A stretch of DNA of 64,000 nucleotides, from contig CACZFO010000003.1 in NCBI GenBank assembly GCA_902780455.1, positions 1 to 64,000 on the forward strand, written 5' to 3'. The notes beneath the pieces are model-generated. The model had not been told where the DNA came from, made no database searches, and was given only the letters and a program-made list of their open reading frames with translations. The DNA is from an uncultured Bacteroidia bacterium (GTDB taxonomy: Bacteria; Bacteroidota; Bacteroidia; Bacteroidales; UBA932). Each line of letters begins with the position of its first letter. Within the stretch, counting starts at the first letter, position 1. The position numbers were made by a program, and so were the translations under genes. Below, in pieces: positions 1-9,117 of the stretch.

Positions 1-1422
1 GACTTCACAGGCACGTTGCACTGCTATCTGGGATGGATGGCCAAGATTCAGTTCCTGCCTGCGGTAATGGCGCTGAATTTCGTCGTGATTGCCGTTCTGC
101 TTATCATCACGTTGCTTTTCGGAAGGATATACTGCTCTGTCATCTGCCCCCTGGGAGTGATGCAGGATATCTTCGGATGGTTTGGCAAGAAGGCAAAGAA
201 GAACCGTTACACGTATTCCAAGGCCAAGACCTGGCTGAGGTACACCGTTCTGGCAGTTTTCATCGCTGCCATCGTTTTTGGCATTGCATCACTTGTAGCC
301 CTTCTTGCTCCTTACAGCTCCTACGGAAGGATTGCCCAGAACATGCTTTCTCCGGTATATCTTTGGGGCAACAACATCCTGGCTTATTTGGCAGAAAGGG
401 CAGACAGCTACACCTTCTACCACAAAGACGTATGGATCAGGTCACTGCCTACATTCATAGTTGCAGCCGCCTCTCTGGTGATACTGTTTATCCTCGCATG
501 GCGTAACGGCAGGACCTACTGCAACACCATCTGCCCTGTCGGAACCGTACTGGGAACCGTTGCCAGATTCTCCCTGTTCCGCCCGGCCATAGACAAGACA
601 AAGTGCGTAAACTGCAACCTGTGCGTCAAGAACTGCAAGGCCTCCTGCATAGACATCAAGAACCATAAGATAGATTATTCCAGATGCGTAGTCTGCGGAG
701 ACTGCATCTCAAAGTGCAAGAAAGATGCAATAACCTATACTTCAAAACGATACAAGGAGGAAGCAACCAAGCCTCAGGAGTCTCACGAAGGAATGGAAAG
801 AAGGTCTTTCATAGCAACGGCTTCCATGATAGCAGCCTCAGCCGCTGTTGCCAAAGCCCAGGACAAGCTTACCGACGGAGGGCTTGCTCCAATCGTTGAA
901 AAGGAAGTGCTTCACAGAGATACCGAAATAGTTCCTCCGGGAGCTGTAGGTCTTGACCACCTGACAAGCCACTGCACAGGATGCCAGCTCTGCGTATCCG
1001 CCTGCCCTAACAAAGTTCTGAGGCCTTCTTCAGACCTCATGACCCTAATGCAGCCAAGGTCTTCTTATGAGAAAGGCTTCTGCAGGCCTGAATGCACGAG
1101 GTGCTCCGAGGTCTGCCCTGCCGGGGCCATCAAGAAGATCACCAGGGAGGAAAAATCTTCCATCCAGATAGGCCATGCGGTATGGGACGGCGGACTCTGC
1201 CTCCCTATGACAGATGGAGTTACATGCGGAAACTGCAGCAGGCACTGCCCTACGGGCGCCATCTCAATGGTTGCAGTTGACCCGGAAGACGAGAACGGAC
1301 CGCAGTTCCCTGTAGTGGATGAAAGCAAGTGCATCGGATGCGGAGCCTGCGAGTATGTCTGCCCTGCCCGCCCTGTAAGCGCAATCTACGTAGAAGGACA
1401 TCAGCAACATAAACTAATCTAG
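1..1422 (+). CDS. NapH/NapG-like fused polyferredoxin, 5' end outside window
   Basis: The reading frame is open to base 1, so the start lies upstream. The N-terminal half has hydrophobic helices with two Cys motifs (YCSVICPLG and YCNTICPVG) as in NapH/CcoG-type membrane quinol dehydrogenases, then two cytoplasmic-type [4Fe-4S] motifs (CVNCNLCVKNC, CVVCGDCISKC). At about 790-860 comes a twin-arginine-like stretch (ERRSFIA, then a hydrophobic Ala-rich run). The rest is a second ferredoxin module with four Cys clusters, ending CIGCGACEYVC as in periplasmic NapG. It therefore looks like a NapH-NapG fusion passing electrons from menaquinol to a redox partner. The next gene, 11 bases downstream, encodes a Tat-exported reductase that is a plausible partner. 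Family assignment is firm; the partner and topology are inferred. Confidence 0.8.
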   Translation, partial: DFTGTLHCYLGWMAKIQFLPAVMALNFVVIAVLLIITLLFGRIYCSVICPLGVMQDIFGWFGKKAKKNRYTYSKAKTWLRYTVLAVFIAAIVFGIASLVALLAPYSSYGRIAQNMLSPVYLWGNNILAYLAERADSYTFYHKDVWIRSLPTFIVAAASLVILFILAWRNGRTYCNTICPVGTVLGTVARFSLFRPAIDKTKCVNCNLCVKNCKASCIDIKNHKIDYSRCVVCGDCISKCKKDAITYTSKRYKEEATKPQESHEGMERRSFIATASMIAASAAVAKAQDKLTDGGLAPIVEKEVLHRDTEIVPPGAVGLDHLTSHCTGCQLCVSACPNKVLRPSSDLMTLMQPRSSYEKGFCRPECTRCSEVCPAGAIKKITREEKSSIQIGHAVWDGGLCLPMTDGVTCGNCSRHCPTGAISMVAVDPEDENGPQFPVVDESKCIGCGACEYVCPARPVSAIYVEGHQQHKLI

Positions 1423-1433
1423 AGCCCCCTGTC

Positions 1434-2843
1434 ATGGAAAACAATAAAATATCAAGAAGAAACTTTGTAAAGAAAGCAGGATTAGGCTCAGCGATTATAG
1501 CCTCAGCCGCAATCGGCGGACTTGCCTCCTGCAAGAGCAAGAACAAGGAAGCAGAAGCCGGTCCGCTGGGTCCGATTCCTACCGACAAGATGACCTACCG
1601 CACCAATCCCAAGACAGGAGAGAAAGTTTCCCTTCTGGGATACGGCTGCATGAGAATACCGAGCATAGACAACACCAGCACCAGGGAGTCTGACAGTGCC
1701 ATTGACCAGGAAATGTGGAACAAGCTGGTAGACTATGCAATAGAACACGGAGTCACCTACTTTGACACATCCCCGGCCTACTGCAAGGGACAGAGCGAAA
1801 AGGCAACCGGCATTGCACTCTCAAGACACAAGAGAGATGAGTACACCATTGCCACCAAACTCTCCAATTTTGCACCACAGACATGGTCCAGGGAGGAATC
1901 CATCAAGATGTATCAGAATTCCTTCAAGATGCTTCAGGTAGACTACATAGACTACTACCTGCTGCACAGTGTTGGAAACGGAGATTTTGAAACCTTTGAG
2001 AACAGGTACATCAAGAACGGGATGCTGGATTACCTGCTCAAGGAAAGGGAAGCCGGAAGGATCCGCAACCTCGGATTCTCCTACCACGGCGACGTGAAAG
2101 TGTTTGATTACCTGCTTGCCAACCACGACAAATACAAGTGGGACTTTGTCCAGATCCAGATGAACTACCTGGACTGGAAGCATGCCAACGAACTCAACAA
2201 GAGAAACCAGGATGCAGAATATCTCTACGGAGAGCTTCAGAAGAGAAACATTCCGGCAGTGATCATGGAACCGCTTCTGGGAGGAAGGCTTGCCAACGTT
2301 CACGAGCATGTGGCCCAGACCCTCAAGCAGAGAAAACCTCAGAACAGCGTGGCTTCCTGGGCCTTCCGCTGGGTAGGATCTTTCCCTGGAGTACTGACCG
2401 TGCTCAGCGGGATGACCTACATGGAACATCTTCAGGACAACCTGCGTTCCTTCTGTCCGCTTGACCCGGTTACCCCAGAAGACATGGAGTTCCTGGAGAA
2501 CACCGCGCAGCTTCTGCTCAAGTACCCTACCATTCCTTGCAACGATTGCCAGTACTGCATGCCTTGCCCTTACGGAATTGACATCCCGGGCAACTTGCTG
2601 CACTACAACAAGTGCATCAACGACGGCAACATGCCTTCATCAAAGCAGGATCCGACCTACCGCAAGGCCAGAAAGGCTTTCCTTGTAGGCTACGCCAGGA
2701 AACTTGCACCTGAAAGGATGGCCGACCACTGTGTAGGCTGCCGCCACTGCGTGGTCCACTGCCCTCAGAACATAGACATTCCAGCACAGCTCCGCAAGAT
2801 AGACCTCTATTACGAAAAACTGATGAAGGAGGAGGAACTGTAG
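1434..2843 (+). CDS. Tat-exported aldo/keto reductase with C-terminal [4Fe-4S] domain
   Basis: A 469-residue aldo/keto reductase. Residues 7-14 (SRRNFVKK) form a twin-arginine motif, followed by a hydrophobic run ending GGLASC, so it may be a Tat-exported lipoprotein anchored at Cys33. The AKR barrel keeps the usual catalytic set: Asp and Tyr in FDTSPAYCKGQSE, Lys in IATKLSNF, His in YLLHSVG. The C-terminus adds two Cys-rich motifs (CNDCQYCMPC and CVGCRHCVVHC) typical of the AKR-plus-ferredoxin family. Because NADPH should be absent outside the cytoplasm, electrons may come through the Fe-S centres from the upstream NapHG-like protein; this is inference. The substrate is unknown. Confidence 0.85.
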   Translation: MENNKISRRNFVKKAGLGSAIIASAAIGGLASCKSKNKEAEAGPLGPIPTDKMTYRTNPKTGEKVSLLGYGCMRIPSIDNTSTRESDSAIDQEMWNKLVDYAIEHGVTYFDTSPAYCKGQSEKATGIALSRHKRDEYTIATKLSNFAPQTWSREESIKMYQNSFKMLQVDYIDYYLLHSVGNGDFETFENRYIKNGMLDYLLKEREAGRIRNLGFSYHGDVKVFDYLLANHDKYKWDFVQIQMNYLDWKHANELNKRNQDAEYLYGELQKRNIPAVIMEPLLGGRLANVHEHVAQTLKQRKPQNSVASWAFRWVGSFPGVLTVLSGMTYMEHLQDNLRSFCPLDPVTPEDMEFLENTAQLLLKYPTIPCNDCQYCMPCPYGIDIPGNLLHYNKCINDGNMPSSKQDPTYRKARKAFLVGYARKLAPERMADHCVGCRHCVVHCPQNIDIPAQLRKIDLYYEKLMKEEEL

Positions 2844-2845
2844 GT

Positions 2846-4606
2846 TCAGAAATCCGCTGAAAGAGCCCCTTTTACAATGCTCTTTCCTCTGTTGTACTGG
2901 TATTTAAGATAAAGGCTCAGTCTCCGGCTGAGCCTTGTCTTTACCAGGGCGAAGGCGTCCATCCCGCGGCCGTACAGAAGTACTGAAGAAAACGAATAAG
3001 GCAGTTCCGCCTGAGGAAAGTAAATCCTCCCATCCCACCTGGGAACATGGAAAGCCACCGCTCCGCAGGTAAACGCCAACAGTTTCCATTGCAACTTCAC
3101 TGATACAGACAGAGCCCTTCCTTCCAATGTATTGTATTCCGCCCTGGAGCCAAGGCTCAGATGCCTTGCAAGGCAGAGATTCCCAGCTGCCTTCACGCTA
3201 AGGAGAGAGGTTTCTTCCCGCGGCACCGAAGCCTTCATGTCATATTTGAAATACGCCTTTATCCACAGCTGGTTACGTGCAGGCGTTCCAAAACCTGAGT
3301 CGTCTACTGAGAGTTTGAGATAAGCCCTCAGGGCACAGGAAGGATCCTTGACATGATATCTCGGTTTGGGATAAGCCGTATAATCCGAGCCCAAGGCAAG
3401 CACAACATTCCTGTAAACCGGCACGGTCATCCTCAGCGACAGGCCCTGCTGGTTGTTGATCCGACTTATTGATGAATAAGCCCCGCCTACCGGTGTAGTG
3501 AAGCCGTCTTGGTAAGATCTCATCAGCAGATGGACCTTGGCCTTCCCTATATCTGCAGATACCCCTCCAAGGCAGGCAAACGCTCCCGCCGTCCGCTCTC
3601 CCGAAGGAAGGACGCTGCAGGCAACCTCCGCAAAGGCAATGAAGCCGGCACCTCCCCCGACAAGGTCTGCAGAAAGGACATTGGCCTCATACTGCTTTCC
3701 GCAGAAAGACAGACCAGACCTCACACGCTTTCTGGTGTATGTCATCCTTAACAGCGAAACTTGGTTAGTGAAGGAGTATCCTCCGCTGATTTCCAGACCG
3801 TTCCACGACAATGACACGGCTGCGCCCCTAAGCAGCCTGGACGTGTCTGAACTTGTATACAGCGAAACCGGCTCTGCATTCCTGAAATATCCTTTACTTT
3901 CTGAAGCGGCTGCAAATGAGAATCCGTTCCAGGCACTCAGGCCCTGCCCGAAGCGGGCATGGAAATCGCCGATGACAATCCTGGTTATCTGGAGTTTTCC
4001 GAGTCTTATCCCAGAGTACGAAAGGCTTGCAGTGGAGAGCGAGCTACTGCCTGAAGCGGTGGAATTTCCCTTGTATATCACGGAGGCATCCAATCTGTCA
4101 AGATATGAAAACCTGGTCCTCACCATATGGGTTTCAGCCGCCGGTCCAAAGCTGCGCTGGTATCTTGAATAAACGCTTGTACTTTGGTCTTGTACAAAGC
4201 CTTTGGGCTTCCGCTCCGCAGGCCCGAACACTATGTAGGGACGCAGGGCCTCTGCCGTTTTTTCATCAAATCCGTAAAGCAGGGACAATTCTGCAAACGA
4301 CAATATGGCTCCGCTGGATTCTATGCGGCTCAATATGGACTCTATCTGGAAAGGAGTGAGCAGGAGAGTTGCCTGAAGCTGGGCCCTGGATGCAGAATTT
4401 ATGTTCACAGGATGCTTTTTCAGCCTCTGAAGATGTGAGACAAGTTCCTCTCCTTCAAGGTCCGTTAACAATCCGTCTTCACCGATTTCCTCTGAAATCT
4501 CCTCCACAACCTTGTCCGACTCCTGCGCAAAACCTCCGGAAGGCAGAATCCAAAGCACTGCCACGGCCAGGGCATTTCTCAACAAAACAACACTTATCCT
4601 GCTCAT
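2846..4606 (-). CDS. Exported helix-hairpin-helix protein with a barrel-like C-terminus
   Basis: About 586 residues from the Met at 4606, followed by a clear signal peptide. A longer frame with Met at 4630 exists, but a -7 promoter box lies between the two Met codons, so the inner one is preferred. Residues of roughly 50-130 form ComEA-type helix-hairpin-helix repeats (HPVNINSASRAQLQ). The remaining 450 residues are rich in alternating polar and aromatic residues and end in Phe, as in outer-membrane beta-barrels. Proteins with this architecture are common in Bacteroidota and have no established role; DNA uptake or surface DNA binding is only a guess from the HHH part. It converges on the aldo/keto reductase, with 2 bases between stops. 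Confidence 0.7.
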   Translation of the reverse strand: MSRISVVLLRNALAVAVLWILPSGGFAQESDKVVEEISEEIGEDGLLTDLEGEELVSHLQRLKKHPVNINSASRAQLQATLLLTPFQIESILSRIESSGAILSFAELSLLYGFDEKTAEALRPYIVFGPAERKPKGFVQDQSTSVYSRYQRSFGPAAETHMVRTRFSYLDRLDASVIYKGNSTASGSSSLSTASLSYSGIRLGKLQITRIVIGDFHARFGQGLSAWNGFSFAAASESKGYFRNAEPVSLYTSSDTSRLLRGAAVSLSWNGLEISGGYSFTNQVSLLRMTYTRKRVRSGLSFCGKQYEANVLSADLVGGGAGFIAFAEVACSVLPSGERTAGAFACLGGVSADIGKAKVHLLMRSYQDGFTTPVGGAYSSISRINNQQGLSLRMTVPVYRNVVLALGSDYTAYPKPRYHVKDPSCALRAYLKLSVDDSGFGTPARNQLWIKAYFKYDMKASVPREETSLLSVKAAGNLCLARHLSLGSRAEYNTLEGRALSVSVKLQWKLLAFTCGAVAFHVPRWDGRIYFPQAELPYSFSSVLLYGRGMDAFALVKTRLSRRLSLYLKYQYNRGKSIVKGALSADF

Positions 4607-4611
4607 AATGA

Positions 4612-4619
4612 CAAAAATA
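4612..4619 (-). promoter_or_regulatory. -7 box TATTTTTG for the HHH protein
   Basis: Reads TATTTTTG on the minus strand, matching the Bacteroidota consensus TAnnTTTG. Only 5 bases separate it from the chosen ATG, so the transcript would be nearly leaderless. Confidence 0.5.
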
Positions 4620-4708
4620 GCATCCCGCAAGAAAAGCAGGATGCCATAACGTAAAATGTACCCTGTCCGGAAAACGGACAGATGCGGACAATTTATTCCA
4701 GGATAGTG

Positions 4709-5224
4709 TTATCCGTTTACCTTGTACTTGTAATCCAGACCTTTAAGCTCGTTGTTGGCTTTTGCGATCTTGTCTGCAAGTTCAGATTTGAAACGCTCGG
4801 ATTTTTCCCTGATTGCTGCATCGGACAGTGAAAGTATCTGAACGGCAAATATCGCAGCGTTCTTGGCCCCGTCAAGTGCCATTGTGGCTACTGGTATCCC
4901 TGAAGGCATCTGGAGTATGGAAAGAATTGAATCCAGACCTTCTATGGAATTGGATGACCTGATGGGAACTCCTATGACCGGGAGGTTTGTTGAAGCGGCA
5001 ATGACCCCTGGCAGATGGGCCGCTCCACCGGCTCCGGCTATGATGACCTTGATTCCGCGTCCGGCAGCTCCCTTGGCAAATTCGGCCACTTTCTCAGGTG
5101 TCCTGTGGGCGGAAAGCGCGTTCACTTCAAAAGGAATCTGCATTTCTTCCAGATATTTGGCGGCCGCTTCCATGACCTTCAGGTCAGAAGTGCTGCCCAT
5201 GATGATGCTTACTAAAGGATTCAT
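4709..5224 (-). CDS. purE: N5-carboxyaminoimidazole ribonucleotide mutase
   Basis: 171 residues, normal for class I PurE. It converts N5-CAIR to CAIR in de novo purine synthesis. The signature [12 protein letters not shown] near the N-terminus, SAHRTP and [11 protein letters not shown] are the substrate- and CO2-handling motifs. The start at 5224 ([11 protein letters not shown]) is fixed by family alignment; the frame runs open further upstream into hpt but that part is antisense to hpt. It is divergent from hpt, with the two promoters side by side, so purine synthesis and salvage share one control region. Confidence 0.97.
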   Translation of the reverse strand: MNPLVSIIMGSTSDLKVMEAAAKYLEEMQIPFEVNALSAHRTPEKVAEFAKGAAGRGIKVIIAGAGGAAHLPGVIAASTNLPVIGVPIRSSNSIEGLDSILSILQMPSGIPVATMALDGAKNAAIFAVQILSLSDAAIREKSERFKSELADKIAKANNELKGLDYKYKVNG

Positions 5225-5249
5225 TGTATGATGTGTAATGTCTTTTCTG

Positions 5250-5267
5250 CAAAAATACCTAAATTTG
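5250..5267. promoter_or_regulatory. Back-to-back divergent -7 boxes for purE and hpt
   Basis: 5250-5257 reads TATTTTTG on the minus strand (purE) and 5260-5267 reads TAAATTTG on the plus strand (hpt). They are only 2 bases apart, so the two polymerases would compete. Confidence 0.65.
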
Positions 5268-5290
5268 GGGCCGATAACAACACCATTGCC

Positions 5291-5866
5291 ATGAAAAACG
5301 TTCAACTTTACGACAAGAGCTTCAAACTCTACCTTACCTATGAAGAAATTCTCAAGGCGGTAGATGCAGTAGCCCAGAAAATCAACAATGACCTCAAAGA
5401 CGAGGACGATCCTATATTCCTTGGCGTTCTTACGGGTTCCTTCATGTTCTTCGGAGACCTGATGAAACGCATAGAATTCCCTTGCGAGATGTGCTTCATA
5501 CGCCTGGCTTCGTACGAAGGCACTTCCACTTCCGGAAGCGTAAAGCAGATGCTTGGTCTTACCAAGAGCATCAGGGGCCGCAATGTCGTTGTAGTTGAAG
5601 ACATCGTGGATACAGGCACAACCATCATGGAGCTCGACCGTATTCTCAAGGATGCCGGAGCAAGAAGCATCAGGTATTCGTCCCTGCTCATAAAACCGGG
5701 CAACTACAGGGGCAGCATAAAGATAGATTATCCGGCACTTAGCATCCCAAATGACTTTATCGTAGGATACGGCCTTGATTATGACCAGCTCGGACGCAAC
5801 CTCAAGGACATTTACGTACTTGACGTTGAGGAAACTGAAAAGAGAAAAAGCATAAACATAAGATAG
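5291..5866 (+). CDS. hpt: Hypoxanthine phosphoribosyltransferase
   Basis: 191 residues. Salvages hypoxanthine or guanine with PRPP to IMP or GMP in the cytoplasm. The PRPP-binding loop [13 protein letters not shown] is intact. The ATG at 5291 ([10 protein letters not shown]) is chosen: an earlier in-frame Met at 5228 lies upstream of the promoter box at 5260-5267 and would add residues absent from the family. No Shine-Dalgarno sequence is visible. It is the first gene of hpt-adk-obg, a common order in Bacteroidota; adk starts 5 bases after the hpt stop. Confidence 0.96.
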   Translation: MKNVQLYDKSFKLYLTYEEILKAVDAVAQKINNDLKDEDDPIFLGVLTGSFMFFGDLMKRIEFPCEMCFIRLASYEGTSTSGSVKQMLGLTKSIRGRNVVVVEDIVDTGTTIMELDRILKDAGARSIRYSSLLIKPGNYRGSIKIDYPALSIPNDFIVGYGLDYDQLGRNLKDIYVLDVEETEKRKSINIR

Positions 5867-5871
5867 GTAAA

Positions 5872-6438
5872 ATGAAACATTATATTCTGTTCGGCCCTCC
5901 AGGAGCCGGTAAAGGTACACAGGCAAAACTTATTGTAGAGAAATTCAACCTTCTCCATATTTCAACCGGAGACCTTCTCCGCAAGGAGATAGCTCTGGGA
6001 ACACCGCTCGGACTTGAAGCCAAGCAGCTCATCAATGACGGACAGCTCGTTCCGGATGAGGTTGTGGTTGGTATGATCCAGAATACCTTCGCTGCCCACC
6101 CCGAAGTTGAAGGTTTCCTTCTCGACGGTTTCCCACGCACGATAGCCCAGGCACAGAAGCTCGACCAGATTCTCCAGGAAAGCGGAGGGCAGGTAGACAA
6201 GGTTCTCTCCCTGGCCATAAAGGATTCCACCATCTTTGACAGGATTGCCAACAGGGCAAAGATAGAGGGCAGGAAGGACGATGCCGATCCGGCCATAATC
6301 CAGAACAGGATAGACACCTACCATGAAAAGACAGAGCCGCTGATAGAATACTACAAGAAAAAAGGCAACTACTGCGAGATTCCAGGAGAACAGAGCATAG
6401 AGGAAGTGTTCGACTGCATCTGCAAGGTCATTGGATAG
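5872..6438 (+). CDS. adk: Adenylate kinase
   Basis: 188 residues. Interconverts ATP plus AMP with two ADP. The P-loop [10 protein letters not shown] is at residues 7-16, the AMP site includes STGDLLRKE, and FLLDGFPRT is the conserved DGFPRT motif. The LID region is short ([16 protein letters not shown]) and lacks the zinc-binding cysteines, i.e. the short-form enzyme. It is the middle gene of hpt-adk-obg. Confidence 0.98.
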   Translation: MKHYILFGPPGAGKGTQAKLIVEKFNLLHISTGDLLRKEIALGTPLGLEAKQLINDGQLVPDEVVVGMIQNTFAAHPEVEGFLLDGFPRTIAQAQKLDQILQESGGQVDKVLSLAIKDSTIFDRIANRAKIEGRKDDADPAIIQNRIDTYHEKTEPLIEYYKKKGNYCEIPGEQSIEEVFDCICKVIG

Positions 6439-6460
6439 GAAATAACTTAAACACAGCAAG

Positions 6461-7459
6461 ATGCCCAATACAGATTTCGTAGACTATGTGAAGCTGCACC
6501 TTACCTCCGGCAACGGGGGTAACGGCTCCATGCATCTGCATCGGGAAAAATTCATAGACAAAGGCGGTCCTGACGGCGGTGACGGCGGAAAGGGCGGCAG
6601 CGTGATCATGCAGGGCGACAGCCAGATGTGGACTCTCATAAGCCTCAAGTACCGCAAGCATATTTCTGCCGACAACGGGGAGAACGGCGGCGGTAACCTG
6701 TGCACTGGCGCTGACGCAAAGGACGTTGTCCTGAAAGTTCCGCTGGGAACCGTAGCCAAGAATGCGGAAACCGGAGAAATCATTGGAGAAGTTACTGAGC
6801 ACGGCCAGAGGTGCACCCTGCTGAAAGGAGGAAGGGGCGGAAAAGGAAATGCCTTTTTCAAGACAGCCACCCGCCAGACTCCGAAGTTCGCCCAGGAAGG
6901 AGAACCTGGAAGCGAAGGATGGTTCATACTGGAAATGAAGGTGCTGGCAGACGTCGGACTCGTAGGATTCCCTAACGCGGGAAAATCCACGCTGCTTTCT
7001 ACGGTGTCCGCAGCCCATCCTAAAATCGCCGATTACGCCTTCACGACCCTGGAGCCGAGCATAGGAATAGTCCGGTATTACGACGACCAGTCTTTCGTCA
7101 TGGCTGACATCCCCGGTATCATAGAGGGTGCCCATGAAGGCAGAGGTCTGGGACACAGATTCTTAAGGCACATTGAGAGAAACTCCATACTGCTTTTCAT
7201 GGTATCCGCGGAGAACCTCGAGATAGCAAAGGAATACAAGATCCTTCTCAACGAACTTAAGATGTACAATCCCGAACTGCTCGACAAGGAAAGGATTCTG
7301 GCCATTACCAAGTCTGACCTTCTGGGAGGCGACAAGGACCTTATTACATCGCTGAAGAGAAAAGTACCTAAAAAAATACCTTATGTGTTTATTTCTTCTG
7401 TCACCGGAGAAGGAATAAAAGAACTAAAGGACTTGATCTGGGAAACTCTGCACAAGTAG
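6461..7459 (+). CDS. obgE: Obg/CgtA GTPase
   Basis: 332 residues. Ribosome-associated GTPase acting in 50S maturation and stress control. The N-terminal Gly-rich Obg fold (about 1-158, with repeated GGxGG) precedes the G domain: G1 GFPNAGKST, G3 DIPGIIEGA, G4 TKSD, G5 SSVTGEG. The C-terminal OCT extension found in some relatives is absent. It follows adk by 22 bases, so co-transcription is likely. Confidence 0.98.
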   Translation: MPNTDFVDYVKLHLTSGNGGNGSMHLHREKFIDKGGPDGGDGGKGGSVIMQGDSQMWTLISLKYRKHISADNGENGGGNLCTGADAKDVVLKVPLGTVAKNAETGEIIGEVTEHGQRCTLLKGGRGGKGNAFFKTATRQTPKFAQEGEPGSEGWFILEMKVLADVGLVGFPNAGKSTLLSTVSAAHPKIADYAFTTLEPSIGIVRYYDDQSFVMADIPGIIEGAHEGRGLGHRFLRHIERNSILLFMVSAENLEIAKEYKILLNELKMYNPELLDKERILAITKSDLLGGDKDLITSLKRKVPKKIPYVFISSVTGEGIKELKDLIWETLHK

Positions 7460-7481
7460 TTTAACCTTAACTCAAAAAGTC

Positions 7482-8114
7482 ATGATGGAGTATCTGGAGA
7501 ATCTGCAAAACCTGGACAGGGCTGTCAGCGTTGTCGTAAATGGCTGCCATTCCGAATTCTGGGACAGCGTAATGATTTTTCTTTCAAACAAGTACGCACT
7601 CATTCCGTTCTACGTAATGATCCTCCTTTATGTGCTTGGAAGGAAAACATTCAGGATCCGCCGCCGCGAGTTTTTCAACGGATGGATGTTGTCTTTGATG
7701 ATAGTCCTGGCATGCGTTGTCACTTTCTTCATCATAGACATGACCGGACATGACATCATCAAGCCCTACTTCCAGAGGCTCAGGCCCGGCTACGACTTCT
7801 ACATCTGGGATCAGATCCGCACACCTGACGGAAAGGGAGGAGCGTGGAGCTTCGTATCCAACCACGCAGCCAACCTTGCCGGACTGGCCATGGTGTCTTC
7901 TCTGTTCATTAAGCGCTGGCGATACACCCTCCTGATTTTCCTTCTGATGATTGCAGTTGCCTACAGCAGGGTATATCTTGGCCGCCATTTCCTCGGCGAT
8001 GTCATTTGCGGAGCCATCTACGGAATCGTTGTCGGATACATTGTCTATCTGATCTTTTCATCAATCATCCTCTTTCTTGCCAGAAGGAGGATCATCAGGG
8101 AATCAAGATATTGA
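7482..8114 (+). CDS. PAP2-family membrane phosphatase
   Basis: 210 residues with about five membrane segments. The three PAP2 motifs are present: KPYFQRLRP, SFVSNHA (the usual PSGH is replaced by SNHA, still carrying the catalytic His), and SRVYLGRHFLGDV. Members dephosphorylate undecaprenyl diphosphate, lipid A or phosphatidate; the substrate cannot be told here. The start could be either of two adjacent ATGs at 7482 or 7485. The stop overlaps the lplA start by one base (TGATG), implying translational coupling. Confidence 0.88.
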   Translation: MMEYLENLQNLDRAVSVVVNGCHSEFWDSVMIFLSNKYALIPFYVMILLYVLGRKTFRIRRREFFNGWMLSLMIVLACVVTFFIIDMTGHDIIKPYFQRLRPGYDFYIWDQIRTPDGKGGAWSFVSNHAANLAGLAMVSSLFIKRWRYTLLIFLLMIAVAYSRVYLGRHFLGDVICGAIYGIVVGYIVYLIFSSIILFLARRRIIRESRY

Positions 8115-9106
8115 TGCTCTTCATATCAGACATATCCACAGACCCTTACTTCAACCTTGCTGAAGAAGAGTTCCTGCTTTCCTCTTCAGATCAGGATGTT
8201 TTCCGTCTTTGGATAAATTCCCCCTCCATCATAGTCGGGAGATACCAGAACACCATCGCTGAAATAGATGATGAGTATACCAGGAGCCACGGCATTCCAG
8301 TAGTAAGGAGGCTCACCGGAGGCGGGGCTGTTTTCCATGACCTGGGCAACCTCAACTTCACTTTCATCCAAAACATCGGTTCAAAAAGGCCTGACACCAC
8401 CCAGATGTTCAGGTATTTTACTGCTCCCATACTGGATGCCCTCCGTAGCCTCGGGGTAAATGCCACACTTGAGGGACGCAACGACCTGGCCATAGACGGT
8501 CTCAAGTTTTCCGGCAATGCCATCTGCGTACATGGCAGCCGCGTCCTGATGCACGGAACACTGATGTTTGACGTAAGCAAGACAGACCTCTCAAAAGCCC
8601 TCAGGCCAAGACCTGAAAAGTTCATAGGAAAGGCTGTCAGGAGCAACGTCAAGAGAGTTACCAACATAAAGGAACACCTGACCTCGCCAGATGCTGACAT
8701 AACCTGGTTCAGGAAATACCTGGGAGAGTTCATCTGCAGCAATTTCAAGGATTTTACCCCATACAGTTTCTCAAAAGAAGAAATCCGCAGGATAGAGCAG
8801 CTTAAACAAAGCCGCTACCAGAGCGACGAATGGAATTACGGAAAAAGCCCGAAGTATACCCTGACCAACCTCAAACGTTTTCCCAAAGGCATCGTTGAAC
8901 TATATCTGGGCATAAAAGACGGCATCATATCCGAGCTCGACATCAGGGGAGACTACTTCTTCACGCGCCCTACTGAAGAATTCATTGAAGCAATAAAGGG
9001 CACTCCGCATTCAAGGGCGGCTCTGGAAAAGAAAATAGGCACCCTTGATACGGGCGCCTATTTCTCGGGTATTGATTCAGAAGATATCGTAAGCTTGTTC
9101 TTCTGA
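8114..9106 (+). CDS. lplA: Lipoate-protein ligase A
   Basis: 330 residues from the ATG overlapping the PAP2 stop. It activates scavenged lipoate with ATP and attaches it to lysines of 2-oxoacid dehydrogenase or glycine-cleavage lipoyl domains. Recognised by NLAEEEFLL, the lipoate-binding RRLTGGGAVFHD, and KFSGNAICVHGSRVLMHGTL. A C-terminal accessory domain (about 240-330) is present. The frame is open upstream but that part lies inside the PAP2 gene. Confidence in family is high. Confidence 0.93.
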   Translation: MLFISDISTDPYFNLAEEEFLLSSSDQDVFRLWINSPSIIVGRYQNTIAEIDDEYTRSHGIPVVRRLTGGGAVFHDLGNLNFTFIQNIGSKRPDTTQMFRYFTAPILDALRSLGVNATLEGRNDLAIDGLKFSGNAICVHGSRVLMHGTLMFDVSKTDLSKALRPRPEKFIGKAVRSNVKRVTNIKEHLTSPDADITWFRKYLGEFICSNFKDFTPYSFSKEEIRRIEQLKQSRYQSDEWNYGKSPKYTLTNLKRFPKGIVELYLGIKDGIISELDIRGDYFFTRPTEEFIEAIKGTPHSRAALEKKIGTLDTGAYFSGIDSEDIVSLFF

Positions 9107-9115
9107 CAAGCTTAC
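9089..9115. terminator. Inverted repeat shared by the convergent lplA and hpf ends
   Basis: A perfect 10-base inverted repeat (GTAAGCTTGT / ACAAGCTTAC) with a 7-base loop that contains the lplA stop codon and ends 2 bases before the hpf stop codon. There is no strong T-run, so termination is inferred from position only. Confidence 0.45.
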
Positions 9116-9117
9116 TC

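Noticed and set aside
3537-4172. 211-codon plus-strand frame inside the HHH protein gene
   Set aside because: Antisense shadow without start context or recognisable protein features.
5225-5926. Long upstream extension of the purE frame across hpt
   Set aside because: Antisense to hpt; PurE family start and promoter place the start at 5224.
5872-6438. Short LID of adenylate kinase as a truncation
   Set aside because: The short, zinc-free LID form is common in bacteria and all catalytic motifs are intact.
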